Assembly: GCF_014205765.1 (NCBI RefSeq)
Contig: NZ_JACIIZ010000006.1
Span: forward strand, 345,081 to 409,080
Direction of reading: 5' to 3'
Length of the DNA: 64,000 nt
DNA from: Nitrospirillum iridis
GTDB taxonomy: Bacteria; Pseudomonadota; Alphaproteobacteria; Azospirillales; Azospirillaceae
In this document: piece by piece, positions 46,220 through 55,031 of the stretch
Layout of the letters: each line of letters opens with the position of its first letter
Position numbering within the stretch: the stretch's first letter is position 1
Position numbers and translations under genes: made by a program
Notes under the pieces: model-generated
Told to the model about the DNA's origin: nothing
What the model saw: the letters and a program-made list of their open reading frames with translations, nothing else
Database searches by the model: none

Positions 46220-47641
46220 ATGTGGCTTCATCTCAGCATGACGGGAATGAAAATAGCCATGGGACGACGGTCGGAATTCCTCGGCCATCCGCGCGGTCTG
46301 CTGGTTCTGGCGGGAACGGAACTGTGGGACCGCATCTCCTTCAGCGGGATGCAGGCCATCCTGGTGCTTTATATGGTGGAAAGGCTGTTTTTGCCCGAAC
46401 ACGTCGCCAACATCGTCGGTTTCGTTACACTTCGGCGCACCATCGAATATGCCACTGGCGCCTTGACGCCCCAGGGCCTGGCCACACAAATCTTCGGCCT
46501 CTACGTGGGCCTGACCTACCTCACCCCGGCGGCAGGCGGCTTCGTTGGTGATCGTGTTCTCGGGCGGTCGCGTTCAGTCATACTCGGGGCATTGCTGATG
46601 ACTGCGGGCCATTTCTGCATGGCATTCGAAGCCTCGTTCCTCCTGGCGCTATTGTTGTTGATTGTTGGCGCCGGCTTTCTTCGCGGAAATCTTACCCCCC
46701 AAGTGTCCGAACTTTATCCGCTTCAGGATAAGCGGCGGAGCGTGGCCTTTCAGATTTATTTCAGCATGGTCAGCATCGGCGCTTTCGTTGCCCCCTTGGT
46801 GACCGGCCTATTGGCTCAAACCTATGACTGGGACATGGCGTTCGGCTTCGCAGGCGTCGGCATGCTGGTTGGCCTAATCGTCTACGTCGGCGGATACCGG
46901 ACCTTGCCGAGAACGGCGCCGCCACGAAATTTCGCCGCGCGCCGCCAGCTCACCCCTGCGGAGCGCCGGGTGGTAATTTCACTGCTGGCCATCTTGCCCA
47001 AAGCAACGCTCTTTTGGGTCGCCCAGGCTCAGATCTGGAACACCTACAATCTTTGGGTCCGCGATCATGTGAATCTTCAATTAGGCAGCCTGACCGTTCC
47101 GGTTCCCTGGCTACAGGCTCTCGATGGGCTTGCCGCCCTCGTCACCTTGCCTGCGCTATTGCTGCTGTGGCGCTGGCAAGGTCGGAAGGGCCGTGCGCCG
47201 GACGACTACAAGAAAATGGTGGTGGGGTTATTTCTGTTCGCCGCGTCAGTCGGCATATTGGCCGCCGCCCAGGCCCTGACGGGAGCCAGCGGAAAGATCC
47301 CGCTAATCGTCCCTGTGGCCTTCCATTTCGCTTCGAACGTCGCCTGGCTCTATTTCGCGCCCAGCGCCAACTCACTGTTCGCCAGCACGGCACCAGCATC
47401 CCTGCGGGGAACCCTGACTGGGACCTACACCCTGTCGATGTTCTTCGGCAGCATCATCAGTGGCCGCCTCGGCGGGCTGTATGAAACGCTCTCGCCGACG
47501 GCCTTCTGGTGCATCCACGCCGCCCTGGCGGCGTTGGGTGGCCTATGGCTGTGGTCCAGCGGCAGCCATCTTCGCAAACATTCCCTTATCTCGAACGACG
47601 GAAAACCGCATCATGCTGCTGCACCTGTCGACGTGGCCTGA
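46220..47641 (+). CDS. POT/PTR2-family proton-coupled peptide or amino-acid-derivative transporter
   Basis: 473-residue membrane protein with about 12 helices. TM1 region TELWDRISFSGMQAILVLYM corresponds to the POT signature but has ExxDR in place of the ExxER proton-coupling motif. YLTPAAGGFVGDRVLGR is the PTR2 signature. It probably imports di/tripeptides or blocked amino acids. Several possible ATGs occur (46220, 46238, 46247, 46259) without a clear ribosome-binding site, so the exact start is uncertain. The stop lies 29 bases inside the next gene. Confidence 0.82.
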   Translation: MWLHLSMTGMKIAMGRRSEFLGHPRGLLVLAGTELWDRISFSGMQAILVLYMVERLFLPEHVANIVGFVTLRRTIEYATGALTPQGLATQIFGLYVGLTYLTPAAGGFVGDRVLGRSRSVILGALLMTAGHFCMAFEASFLLALLLLIVGAGFLRGNLTPQVSELYPLQDKRRSVAFQIYFSMVSIGAFVAPLVTGLLAQTYDWDMAFGFAGVGMLVGLIVYVGGYRTLPRTAPPRNFAARRQLTPAERRVVISLLAILPKATLFWVAQAQIWNTYNLWVRDHVNLQLGSLTVPVPWLQALDGLAALVTLPALLLLWRWQGRKGRAPDDYKKMVVGLFLFAASVGILAAAQALTGASGKIPLIVPVAFHFASNVAWLYFAPSANSLFASTAPASLRGTLTGTYTLSMFFGSIISGRLGGLYETLSPTAFWCIHAALAALGGLWLWSSGSHLRKHSLISNDGKPHHAAAPVDVA

Positions 47642-48353
47642 GATCCGCGACGCGTTGGAGCGGTCGAAAACCATTGTCATTCCCATCGGCTCGACAGAAC
47701 AGCATGGGCCGACCGGGCTGCTCGGGACTGATTGGCTGTGCCCGGAAATCATCGCCCATGAAGCGCACCAAAGCGGCGCGGACATTCTGGTCGGCCCGAC
47801 GATCAATGTCGGCATGGCCCAGCACCACCTGGGATTCCCCGGTTCCCTCACCCTGCGTCCCTCCACCTTCATGGCGGTGATAGGTGACTGGGTGCGGTCA
47901 CTGACCCTTCACGGCTGGAACAGGATATATTTTCTCAACGGCCACGGCGGCAACATACCAACGATCCAGGCGGCCTTCTCGGAACTCTATGCGGAAGCCA
48001 GCCTCGCCGGACGCCCTGCTTCATTCGCCCTCAAGCTGGGGAACTGGTGGGAACTTCCGGCCGTCGCCGAGGTGATCGCACGCCACTATTCGACCGGCCA
48101 CGGCAGCCATGCGACTCCCTCGGAAATCGCGATCACCCAGTGGGCGTATCCTCATGCGGTAAAGCGGGCCGACTACACTCCCCGGATTGCGGGGGCCGGC
48201 CCGATCCGCGATGCTGCGGATTTCCGGCTCCGCCATCCGGATGGGCGCATGGGCTCCGACCCCGGTCAGGCCACCCCCGAAATCGGAGGTCTGCTGGTTC
48301 AGACCGCGGTTCAGGGTCTGCTGGCCGCCATTGCCGCGTTTGGCCGCGAATGA
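47613..48353 (+). CDS. Creatininase-family amidohydrolase
   Basis: 246 residues from ATG 47613, chosen so that the protein begins MLLHLSTWPEI as in the family; it overlaps the transporter gene by 29 bases. Metal ligands of the creatininase fold are visible: Glu and His in GSTEQHGPTGLLGTD, Asp in the same stretch, His in YFLNGHGGNIPT and Glu in HGSHATPSEIA. Members hydrolyse cyclic or linear amides (creatinine, formamidopyrimidine, mycofactocin peptides). Coupling to a POT transporter suggests cleavage of the imported compound; the substrate is unknown. Confidence 0.83.
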   Translation: MLLHLSTWPEIRDALERSKTIVIPIGSTEQHGPTGLLGTDWLCPEIIAHEAHQSGADILVGPTINVGMAQHHLGFPGSLTLRPSTFMAVIGDWVRSLTLHGWNRIYFLNGHGGNIPTIQAAFSELYAEASLAGRPASFALKLGNWWELPAVAEVIARHYSTGHGSHATPSEIAITQWAYPHAVKRADYTPRIAGAGPIRDAADFRLRHPDGRMGSDPGQATPEIGGLLVQTAVQGLLAAIAAFGRE

Positions 48354-48368
48354 TCCCGAGGGGCGGCC

Positions 48369-48863
48369 TCAATAAATGGCCCTGATCAGCTCCGGCTGAG
48401 CGGCCGTGACACTCAGCTGGACCATCTTGAAATCGGGATCAAGTTCCAGATTGCGGTGAAGATACCCATCCAGGGACCGCCAAGCCGGATGATCAACGCG
48501 TGTCCAGAATCTGAGCCGGATCTGCCATCCAGATCCGGACCCAGCGGTGGCGTTCGATGACTGGAAAACTCCTGACCTTGGCTCGCGCGGGCACCCTTTC
48601 CTGGGCGGGCGCACTGACGCATTGGCCGGTCCGGTCGAACAACAACCCGTGATACGGGCAGCGAATGCGGTCGCCGCCGTTCTCCACCCTTCCGAGGGAG
48701 AGCTTGGCTCCCCAGTGGCAACAGCGGTTCTCCAGCGCAGCGATATTCCCGGCGTCCGTGCGCCAGAAGACTAGCGGAATATTGATGATGGTTCTCGACA
48801 GTAATCCCCCGCTCGGGATCTCGTCATCCATGCCGCAACATACCAACAATTTTTCAGGTACAT
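48369..48863 (-). pseudogene. Rieske non-haem oxygenase remnant (VanA-like), frameshifted and truncated
   Basis: The start ATG 48863 reads MYLKNCWYVAAW, then the frame shifts near 48835 to DDEIPSGGLLSRTIINIPLV with the Rieske ligands CCHWGAKLSLG and CPYHGLLFD. After DRTGQCV... and RWVRIWMADPA it shifts again near 48500 to RVDHPAWRSLDGYLH and stops. About 160 of the usual ~350 residues remain and the catalytic iron domain is missing. Homologues demethylate vanillate or similar aromatics, which would have fed the neighbouring gallate pathway. Confidence 0.8.
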
Positions 48864-48867
48864 CGCG

Positions 48868-48987
48868 CTACTCCAGCGCTTGGGCCCGCCGTGAGGCGAT
48901 CCGCCCCAGCATCACCCCCAAACCCAGGGCCAATCCTTGGACGACGACCGGCAGCCCCCATTCGGCCAGCCGCGCCAGCCCTGCCCC
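48868..48987 (-). pseudogene. Possible transporter C-terminal tail remnant
   Basis: In the frame not used by the deacylase gene there is a hydrophobic peptide (LPVVVQGLALGLGVMLGRIA then SRRAQALE) ending in TAG five bases before the Rieske start. This looks like the last membrane helix of a lost transporter upstream of the oxygenase. Evidence is compositional only. Confidence 0.3.
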
Positions 48988-50654
48988 CGCACGACGCGGC
49001 CCGCCCGCGCCGGGGTGACCTTTCCGTCATCGAGCGCGGCCCCCCCGTTCACGAAGACGTACTGCACACCCGTCGCCAGCTGCTGTGCGTTGGCGAAGGT
49101 GGCGTGATCCTGGATGGTGGCGGGGTCGAAAACGACGACGTCGGCGAAATAGCCCTGCTTGAGCAAACCCCGGTCCTTGAGAGACAGGTTCGCGGCCGGC
49201 AATCCCGACAACCGGTGGATTGCATCCTTCAGCGGCACGATCTTTTCATCGCGGACATAGTGCGCCAGAACCTTGGCAAACGTGCCGTAGGCCCTGGGAT
49301 GCTGGGCCGACCTCAGGAACACGCCCTCAGGCGCGGTGGCTGCCTCGTCCGACGCGAAACTGACCCACGGCTGCGCGATTTCCTTGCGCACATTATCTTC
49401 CGACATCACGGTATAGGCCACGCCGATCCTGCTGCCATCCTCGATCACCAGGTCGATCACGGCCTCTTCCGGGCTTACGCCGCGCGCCTTCGCGACCTCG
49501 GCAAGGGTCTTCCCGGTCAGGGGCTTCAGCTTCTCGTTCTTGAACTGCAACAGCAACGCGCCTTCTGGCCCGGATGCCACCAGGGCGCTTTCAAAACCTG
49601 GCGGCGGGTTCTGCATTTCCTTCACCACCCGCGCCCGCGCCTCGGGGTCCTTGAGGCGTGCGATCCAGGCCTCCAGTCCGCCGTCCAGCACCCAATGCGG
49701 CATCGCCGCATCAAACCCGGTCGCGCCGGCGGTGTAAGGATAAAGGTCGGCGGTCAAGCGGACGCCTGCGGCCCTGGCGCCTTCGATTTTGCCCAGCGCG
49801 GCGTCCAGTTTCGACCAATTGGCCTTTCCCGCCACCTTGAGATGATAGACCTCCGCCGGTGCGCCGGATGCCTTGGCGATGGCAATGGTTTCATCCAGTG
49901 CGCCCAGCAGGTCGTTCCCCTCGCTGCGCATATGGGTGATGTAGATCCCGCCGCAGCGCCCGGCTTCCGTCGCCAACGCGATCAGCTCCGGCGTCTTGGC
50001 GAAGGTGCCGGGGGCGTAGATCAGCGCCGACGAGACGCCAAGCGCGCCATCCGTCATGGCCTGGCGCACCAATTCCTGCATCCGCCCCAACTGCTCGGAA
50101 CCCGGCTGTACGTCCCCCTCGCCAAGAACATAGTCGCGAACCGTCGCCGCCCCCACCATCGAGGCGATGTTCAAGGAAATGCCCTTCTTTTCGAGGGTTT
50201 GCAGATAGTCGCCCAGGCTCCGCCACGTGATGGGGAATTTGGTGTCCCCCTGGCGCTGCCGGTCGCGCTCCGCCATGGCGTCCGACAGCGGGCCCATGGA
50301 TGTACCCTCGCCCGTGACCTCAAGCGTCACACCCTGGACCAGGTCGCTCTCCCCGCGGCCGTCCACCAGCAGACTTTCCTGCGCCTGGCTCAGCATGTTG
50401 ATAAAGCCGGGAGATACGGCCCGGCCCCGCGCGTCGATGACACGCTTGGCCGTCATCGCCTGATGCGGACCAACATAAGAGATCCTGTCCTGATCGATCG
50501 CCACGTCGCCGACATACGGCTCACCGCCCGTGCCATCGTAGATCGTGCCCCCCTGAATAAGCACGTCGTGCTGGGCGGGCGAAGCGGAAGAAGGCCCGGC
50601 GGCGGCGCAAAGAGACAGCGCAAGAACGGATGTTACGGCAAGATTCTGCTTCAT
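48912..50654 (-). CDS. N-acyl-D-amino-acid deacylase-like amidohydrolase, periplasmic
   Basis: 580 residues from ATG 50654 with a signal peptide (MKQNLAVTSVLALSLCAAAG, cleavage near SSA-SPA). The amidohydrolase fold follows: VLIQGGTIYDGTGGEPYVGDVAI, then PGFINMLSQAQESLLVDGR, EVTGEGTSMGP, YITHMRSEGNDL, and DLYPYTAGATGFDA. The second metal-binding HxH of classic D-aminoacylases is replaced by INMLSQ, as in a known sub-branch, so a mononuclear site is likely. The C-terminal ~17 residues after VVRGQGW look foreign and may derive from read-through into adjacent remnants. Predicted to release D-amino acids from N-acyl forms; the substrate is unproven. Confidence 0.82.
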   Translation of the reverse strand: MKQNLAVTSVLALSLCAAAGPSSASPAQHDVLIQGGTIYDGTGGEPYVGDVAIDQDRISYVGPHQAMTAKRVIDARGRAVSPGFINMLSQAQESLLVDGRGESDLVQGVTLEVTGEGTSMGPLSDAMAERDRQRQGDTKFPITWRSLGDYLQTLEKKGISLNIASMVGAATVRDYVLGEGDVQPGSEQLGRMQELVRQAMTDGALGVSSALIYAPGTFAKTPELIALATEAGRCGGIYITHMRSEGNDLLGALDETIAIAKASGAPAEVYHLKVAGKANWSKLDAALGKIEGARAAGVRLTADLYPYTAGATGFDAAMPHWVLDGGLEAWIARLKDPEARARVVKEMQNPPPGFESALVASGPEGALLLQFKNEKLKPLTGKTLAEVAKARGVSPEEAVIDLVIEDGSRIGVAYTVMSEDNVRKEIAQPWVSFASDEAATAPEGVFLRSAQHPRAYGTFAKVLAHYVRDEKIVPLKDAIHRLSGLPAANLSLKDRGLLKQGYFADVVVFDPATIQDHATFANAQQLATGVQYVFVNGGAALDDGKVTPARAGRVVRGQGWRGWPNGGCRSSSKDWPWVWG

Positions 50655-50748
50655 GGGCGCCCCTTGAATGCATCGACGCGCTTCGCGCTGGGTCGGCAAG
50701 GTGGATTCGGCCGCACGTTGGCGGCGAAGACCAGACCAAGTTGCCATG

Positions 50749-50782
50749 TTGGAAAATTACGTTCAAGTAGAAAATATTTTGC
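50749..50782. promoter_or_regulatory. AT-rich operator-like motifs between deacylase and ridA
   Basis: TTGGAAAATTAC at 50749-50760 and GAAAATATTTTGC at 50770-50782 lie in the 206-bp divergent region. They resemble TTGGAAAATTTCTC upstream of the XRE-cupin gene and GGCAAAATTT upstream of the POT gene. Confidence 0.45.
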
Positions 50783-50860
50783 AAATATGGATATTTACAC
50801 CCAATATACCCCGGCGCCCGGTCTTGATCCGACGCCCCCTCAGAATACAAGGAAGAGATA

Positions 50861-51202
50861 ATGAAACCGCCGCACCTGTCCCCTTTCCAGGAAGCCGGAG
50901 GGCTTGTTTACATCTCCGGTCAACTTCCCTTCGATGCAGACGGAAAAATATCCGGCGCCGGCGTCGCTGAACAGACCACACAAGTGCTTCAAAATATCGA
51001 CCGCGTTCTCGGCTCGATCGGGCTTGAACGCTCCAACATTGTGAAGACGACTGTCTGGTTACGGCCGGACGCCGACTTCACCGCGTTCAACGACAGCTAT
51101 GCGGCCTTCTTCGGGGAGCATCGTCCCGCCCGGTCGACGGTCCTCAGCGGTCTGGTCCTGGCGGCGGCAACCGTCGAGATCGAAGCGATCGCCTGCCGTT
51201 AG
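50861..51202 (+). CDS. RidA/YjgF-family imine deaminase
   Basis: 113-residue protein hydrolysing reactive 2-imino acids to 2-oxo acids and ammonia. The catalytic arginine is Arg91 in EHRPARSTV, with conserved LVYISGQLPFDADG at the N terminus and VEIEAIA at the end. GGAAGAG lies just before the ATG. It is divergent from the deacylase gene; amino-acid oxidases produce imines, so it fits with the FAD oxidoreductase at 55032. Confidence 0.92.
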   Translation: MKPPHLSPFQEAGGLVYISGQLPFDADGKISGAGVAEQTTQVLQNIDRVLGSIGLERSNIVKTTVWLRPDADFTAFNDSYAAFFGEHRPARSTVLSGLVLAAATVEIEAIACR

Positions 51203-51224
51203 CCTGCCCGACAGCCTCCGGGAG

Positions 51225-51253
51225 GGAGCGCAATGCCTCCGGCAATGCGCTCC
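51225..51253. terminator. Hairpin between convergent ridA and DUF3830 gene
   Basis: GGAGCGCAATGC - CTCCG - GCAATGCGCTCC forms a 12-bp stem with one A-A mismatch and a 5-base loop in the 62-bp gap between two converging genes. No T-run follows on either strand, so it is a probable bidirectional but non-canonical terminator. Confidence 0.55.
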
Positions 51254-51264
51254 GTTCCGCCCAC

Positions 51265-51678
51265 CTACACCCGGTCGATCACAATTTCCTGCGCACCTTC
51301 CCACAGTGTCCGACGCCCCAGCTCCGGCAGTTGATGCAAGCCATCGGTGACGGTCAGGAAATGATTGCCGGCCAACTGTCCGAGCTTGCTTGCGAACTGG
51401 ACGGCACCATAGGCCAGAAGGATTTCAGCTTCGCTGTATCCGCCGGGATAGAAGAGGAATTGCCCGGGCATCGGATAGCTGGTGGCGTTTTCCACCGGGA
51501 AGCTCAGCGCGGTTTCGCCAAGGGGGATCCAGCAGCCTTCGCCACTCCAGCGAACGTGGATCAGTTTCGTCCGGTAGGGCAACAGGGTGCGAAAATAGGC
51601 GCTCGTCTTCGGCGCCAGATCCGTTTCCAGCCGCGCGCCGAAACTGAAAGAACCGGCAATGATCTTCATATGGGTCAT
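51265..51678 (-). CDS. DUF3830 (cyclophilin-like) family protein
   Basis: 137 residues from the ATG at 51678 (MTHMKIIAGSFSFGARLETD). This start is preferred because GGAGG stands seven bases upstream, while the ATG two codons earlier is too close to it. The sequence (LETDLAPKTSAYFRTLLPY, HVRWSGEGCWIPLGE, NATSYPMPGQFLFYPGGYSE) has the cyclophilin-like beta-barrel pattern of DUF3830, found in amino-acid and amide catabolic loci but without known activity. Last gene of the TonB receptor operon. Confidence 0.8.
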   Translation of the reverse strand: MTHMKIIAGSFSFGARLETDLAPKTSAYFRTLLPYRTKLIHVRWSGEGCWIPLGETALSFPVENATSYPMPGQFLFYPGGYSEAEILLAYGAVQFASKLGQLAGNHFLTVTDGLHQLPELGRRTLWEGAQEIVIDRV

Positions 51679-51692
51679 GACCATCCCTCCAC

Positions 51693-52556
51693 TCAGCGCT
51701 TCCGCGCCATCATATCCACGACCGCCTGCACGATCACCTCCGGGCGGTCGTGCACGACATCGTGCGAACTGCCTTGCGCCGAAACCAGCTGGCGATTGGG
51801 GGCGCCGCCGGCGAACCGCGCATGCGCATCCCGCCACCATTGGGCATCCGCCGGGGCGTCGAACGGCGTCTTTTCAGAGACGATGACGACGGCCGGCACC
51901 GCCGCGGGCCAGACGGCCTTGTGAAACGCGCGCGAGGTCTCAGCGAAGGAATCGGCCAGGGCCAAAAGCTGGCGTCCCTGCGGCGTCGGGCTCTGCGCCT
52001 TCAAGGCCGCGATCATGGGAGCGTATGACGCCATCTGGCGGTCGATCACGTCGTCGGTGAAAAAGTCGGGGACGTTGGCGTCCACTAGGACGGCGCCGGC
52101 AATCCAGTCGGGATGGCGTCCCGCCAGATATGTGGCGATCTCTCCGGCCAGGGAGTGCGACACCAGGATCACGCCATGGGTGGCGCCGAGGGCACGCAGC
52201 CCGTTCTCCAGGTCCTCCGTGGCGCCCTGAACGCTCCACGGCCCGGGAACCTCGTCGCTGGCCCCGGACCCCGCACGGTCATAGCTTATGATCCGGGCGC
52301 CGGTACGCCGGGCCAATTCAGGCACCAGGGCATCCCAGTAGTAGGCGTCCAGGCCGCCTCCCGCGTCCAGGACGATGACGGGCCCGTGCGCCACGTCCTG
52401 GCCAGGCGCGGGATGCGCCGGGAAGATGTGAAACGCGGTGTTGTGCCCCGCGCGCGCGATCAGGCGGGTGGCGGGTTCGTCCGCCCGGGCCGGAACGGAA
52501 ACCAGAGGCGCCAGGCACAGGCAGAGACCCAACCACGCGGCTTTCGTTATTCTCAT
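51693..52556 (-). CDS. Secreted alpha/beta hydrolase
   Basis: 287 residues with a signal peptide (cleavage near PARA-DEP), so periplasmic. Alpha/beta fold: oxyanion segment VLDAGGGLDAYYWDALVPEL, nucleophile elbow VSHSLAGEI with the catalytic Ser, Asp in EKTPFDAPAD or adjacent, and His in GSSHDVVHDRPEV. It may cleave an ester or amide in the compound imported by the adjacent TonB receptor. It lies 14 bases before the DUF3830 gene and 62 bases after the receptor gene. Confidence 0.88.
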   Translation of the reverse strand: MRITKAAWLGLCLCLAPLVSVPARADEPATRLIARAGHNTAFHIFPAHPAPGQDVAHGPVIVLDAGGGLDAYYWDALVPELARRTGARIISYDRAGSGASDEVPGPWSVQGATEDLENGLRALGATHGVILVSHSLAGEIATYLAGRHPDWIAGAVLVDANVPDFFTDDVIDRQMASYAPMIAALKAQSPTPQGRQLLALADSFAETSRAFHKAVWPAAVPAVVIVSEKTPFDAPADAQWWRDAHARFAGGAPNRQLVSAQGSSHDVVHDRPEVIVQAVVDMMARKR

Positions 52557-52618
52557 TCTTTTCTCCCAGATGACATTGGCTTCCGAGCCCGCCCGGAAGG
52601 CTTCCGCAGGGAACCGCG

Positions 52619-54820
52619 TCAGAACTTGGCATCAAGCGAGAGGCCGATGGTCCTCGGCTGAAGCACCGTCGCCTCTATCTGCGTCAGGGCGCCCGTCGCC
52701 TGGTTGACCAGCGGCGTGTAGGAAAGATAGGCGTGCCGGTCGGTCAGGTTCTTGGCAAAGATCTGCAGGGTGTACCGGTCGTTCGAAACGCTGACGTTCA
52801 TGTCCAGCGCGCCGTACCCGGGAATGACGCGGGCATCGTACGCGTGGTTCACATCGGAATACCGGTCGCCCGTCAGACGCAGGCCGGCGCCGACGGCGCC
52901 CATCCACCCATCCGCCAGGTCATGGCTGTAGGTCGCCCGCAGCGAGCCGCTCCACCGAGGAACGTTGGGCAGCCTGTCGCCGCTGAGACCGCTGATCGCC
53001 GCGACATCCTCGGTGAGGACGGAGTCGACGAAGGAAAAGGTGGCATCGAGCGTCAGGCCGTCTATCGGCCGAACGGAGGCGTTCGCCTCGATCCCTTGGC
53101 TTTTCGCCGATCCACCGTTCAGGATGTAGTTGAACCCGGAACCGTTCGATAACAGCTGGATGTCGTTCCAGTCGATATAAAACGCGTCGATGTCAAAGAG
53201 AACACGGTTGTCCAGGAACTGTGACTTGAGGCCAACTTCGTAGTTGGTCAGGGTGTCGGAAGCGAAGGTCGGGGCCACGCCCGCGATGGCCAGGTTGGGG
53301 CCGCCCGGCTGGTACCCGCTGGCAATGCGGATGTAGGCCATCACCTTGTCGGTTATGTGATAACGCCCGCCGACGCTGTAGGTCGCGACCCCCTCATGCG
53401 ATTTCTGACCGAGCAAGCTAATCGGATCGATGATGGATCCGCTGCCATATTCACCGAAGGTCTGGTGGTTTTCGGAGTACCGCACCCCCGCCAGCAGGTC
53501 CAGCCGGTCGGTGGCATGGTAGGTCACGGTGCCGAAACCGGCATATTCGGTATAGGTCGACGGCAATTGGCCCGTGAACAAGGGATCGAGTCCGGGAATG
53601 GGCTCACCGTCCATGGTCAGGGCGCTTGGCGACTGGAAGTTCTTGGAGTCCTCGTGCGTTGCGAAAAGGCCGGCCTGCCACTCCAAGGTCACGCCGGGAT
53701 GCGACTGCAGCCGGATCTCTTGCGTATATTTGCGAAGATGCAGCCGGTAATCGTAGGCGGAAGTACCGGCCGGAATACCGAACGCGGGGAAAGCCACGCC
53801 GTATGTGTAGGAGGCATCCTGCGTCTGGCTAGTCCGCGTATTCGTGTAGCTGGACGAGGAGATCAAATCCGCCCACGGCATCGTGTATTCCACCGCCAGC
53901 GAATAATATTGGATTTCCTTGTTAAAGGGTTGGTCGGTCAAGTTATTGTCGGTGCGCGAACCACCCAGCGGCTGCAGGGTATTGGGATCCAGGGCGGTGT
54001 TGGCATCGCCGTCCGCATCCACTTTCTGGTAAAGCGCGTTCAACTTGACCAACAGATCGTCGTTCGCCTGCCAAACCAGTCCCAGGCGGGCGCTCTGCTG
54101 CTTGACGCCATTCTCGTCGCGTCGGCCGGTTTGGCTATTGTCAATGAAGCCGGGCGTATCCTGCTGGGAATAACTGGCGGTGAAGCCCAGCACACCGCCC
54201 ACGATGGGCCCGCTGAGCATCCCTCGGAAGCCACCGCCGGGCTTGCTGGCGCCGGATACAGCGGAAACGTCGCCGCCGACGCGGGCTTCGAACGTATCGA
54301 GCGACGGCGTGGTCAGCACATATTTCAAAAGGCCGCCCATGGAACTAGCACCATAGAGGGTGCCTTGTGGCCCCCGGAGCACCTCCAGCCGCTGCACGTC
54401 ATAGGGTAGCAGGTCGAGGGCGAATGCATTGCCGCCGCCATAGGTGGAACTGCTGCCCACCGGCGCATCGTCGATGTAGGTGGCCACGGTCGCGCCCCGC
54501 CCGATGGGGGCGATGCCGCGCATGCTGATGGTCGTCTGCCCGGGGGAACCGGCGGAGTCGATTTGCAACGCCGGCACATACGCCCCGATGTCCGTCAACT
54601 GCGTCGCATGCAGATCGTGCAGCATTTGGCTCGACACCGCGCTGACCGCGGCGGGAACATCCTGAATGTTCTCGCCGCGCTTCTGCGCGGTCACAATGAT
54701 CTCTTCCAATTGCCCGCCTCCGGACTCTTGCGAAAAGGCGGAGAAAGAAAAAGATAGTGCAAGCACAGCACAGCTTGCTGTCAGTAGAACTCGACGTGAA
54801 ATCCCTGTCCCGTTGCTCAT
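52619..54820 (-). CDS. TonB-dependent outer-membrane receptor
   Basis: 733 residues. Signal peptide ending near AFS-QES; TonB-box-like segment LEEIIVTAQKRGENIQDVP; plug domain about 45-160 (AVSSQMLHD, SMRGIAPIGRG, VEVLRGPQGTLYGASSMGG-like motif); 22-strand barrel ending QPRTIGLSLDAKF with the terminal Phe. The plug start and size fit the receptors widely used by sphingomonad-like bacteria for organic substrates. AAGGACG precedes the ATG. First gene of the operon with the hydrolase and the DUF3830 protein. Confidence 0.94.
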   Translation of the reverse strand: MSNGTGISRRVLLTASCAVLALSFSFSAFSQESGGGQLEEIIVTAQKRGENIQDVPAAVSAVSSQMLHDLHATQLTDIGAYVPALQIDSAGSPGQTTISMRGIAPIGRGATVATYIDDAPVGSSSTYGGGNAFALDLLPYDVQRLEVLRGPQGTLYGASSMGGLLKYVLTTPSLDTFEARVGGDVSAVSGASKPGGGFRGMLSGPIVGGVLGFTASYSQQDTPGFIDNSQTGRRDENGVKQQSARLGLVWQANDDLLVKLNALYQKVDADGDANTALDPNTLQPLGGSRTDNNLTDQPFNKEIQYYSLAVEYTMPWADLISSSSYTNTRTSQTQDASYTYGVAFPAFGIPAGTSAYDYRLHLRKYTQEIRLQSHPGVTLEWQAGLFATHEDSKNFQSPSALTMDGEPIPGLDPLFTGQLPSTYTEYAGFGTVTYHATDRLDLLAGVRYSENHQTFGEYGSGSIIDPISLLGQKSHEGVATYSVGGRYHITDKVMAYIRIASGYQPGGPNLAIAGVAPTFASDTLTNYEVGLKSQFLDNRVLFDIDAFYIDWNDIQLLSNGSGFNYILNGGSAKSQGIEANASVRPIDGLTLDATFSFVDSVLTEDVAAISGLSGDRLPNVPRWSGSLRATYSHDLADGWMGAVGAGLRLTGDRYSDVNHAYDARVIPGYGALDMNVSVSNDRYTLQIFAKNLTDRHAYLSYTPLVNQATGALTQIEATVLQPRTIGLSLDAKF

Positions 54821-55031
54821 TTTTTCGTCCTTGTTTGGTGTGCGTCAGCAATGCACTGCGTCCTGGTCGCCTCTCCCGGTGGCCGGCCACGGAAAACGCT
54901 CCGACGCCGTAGTACGGCCGGGTTTATCCATTCGGCCGATTATGTGGTGATCCCGATATCTATTTGCGGTTTCACCCTTTTCTTCTCCATCTTGCCGTCG
55001 CTGTTTCATGCCGGGTGCCGGCGACAGGGCC

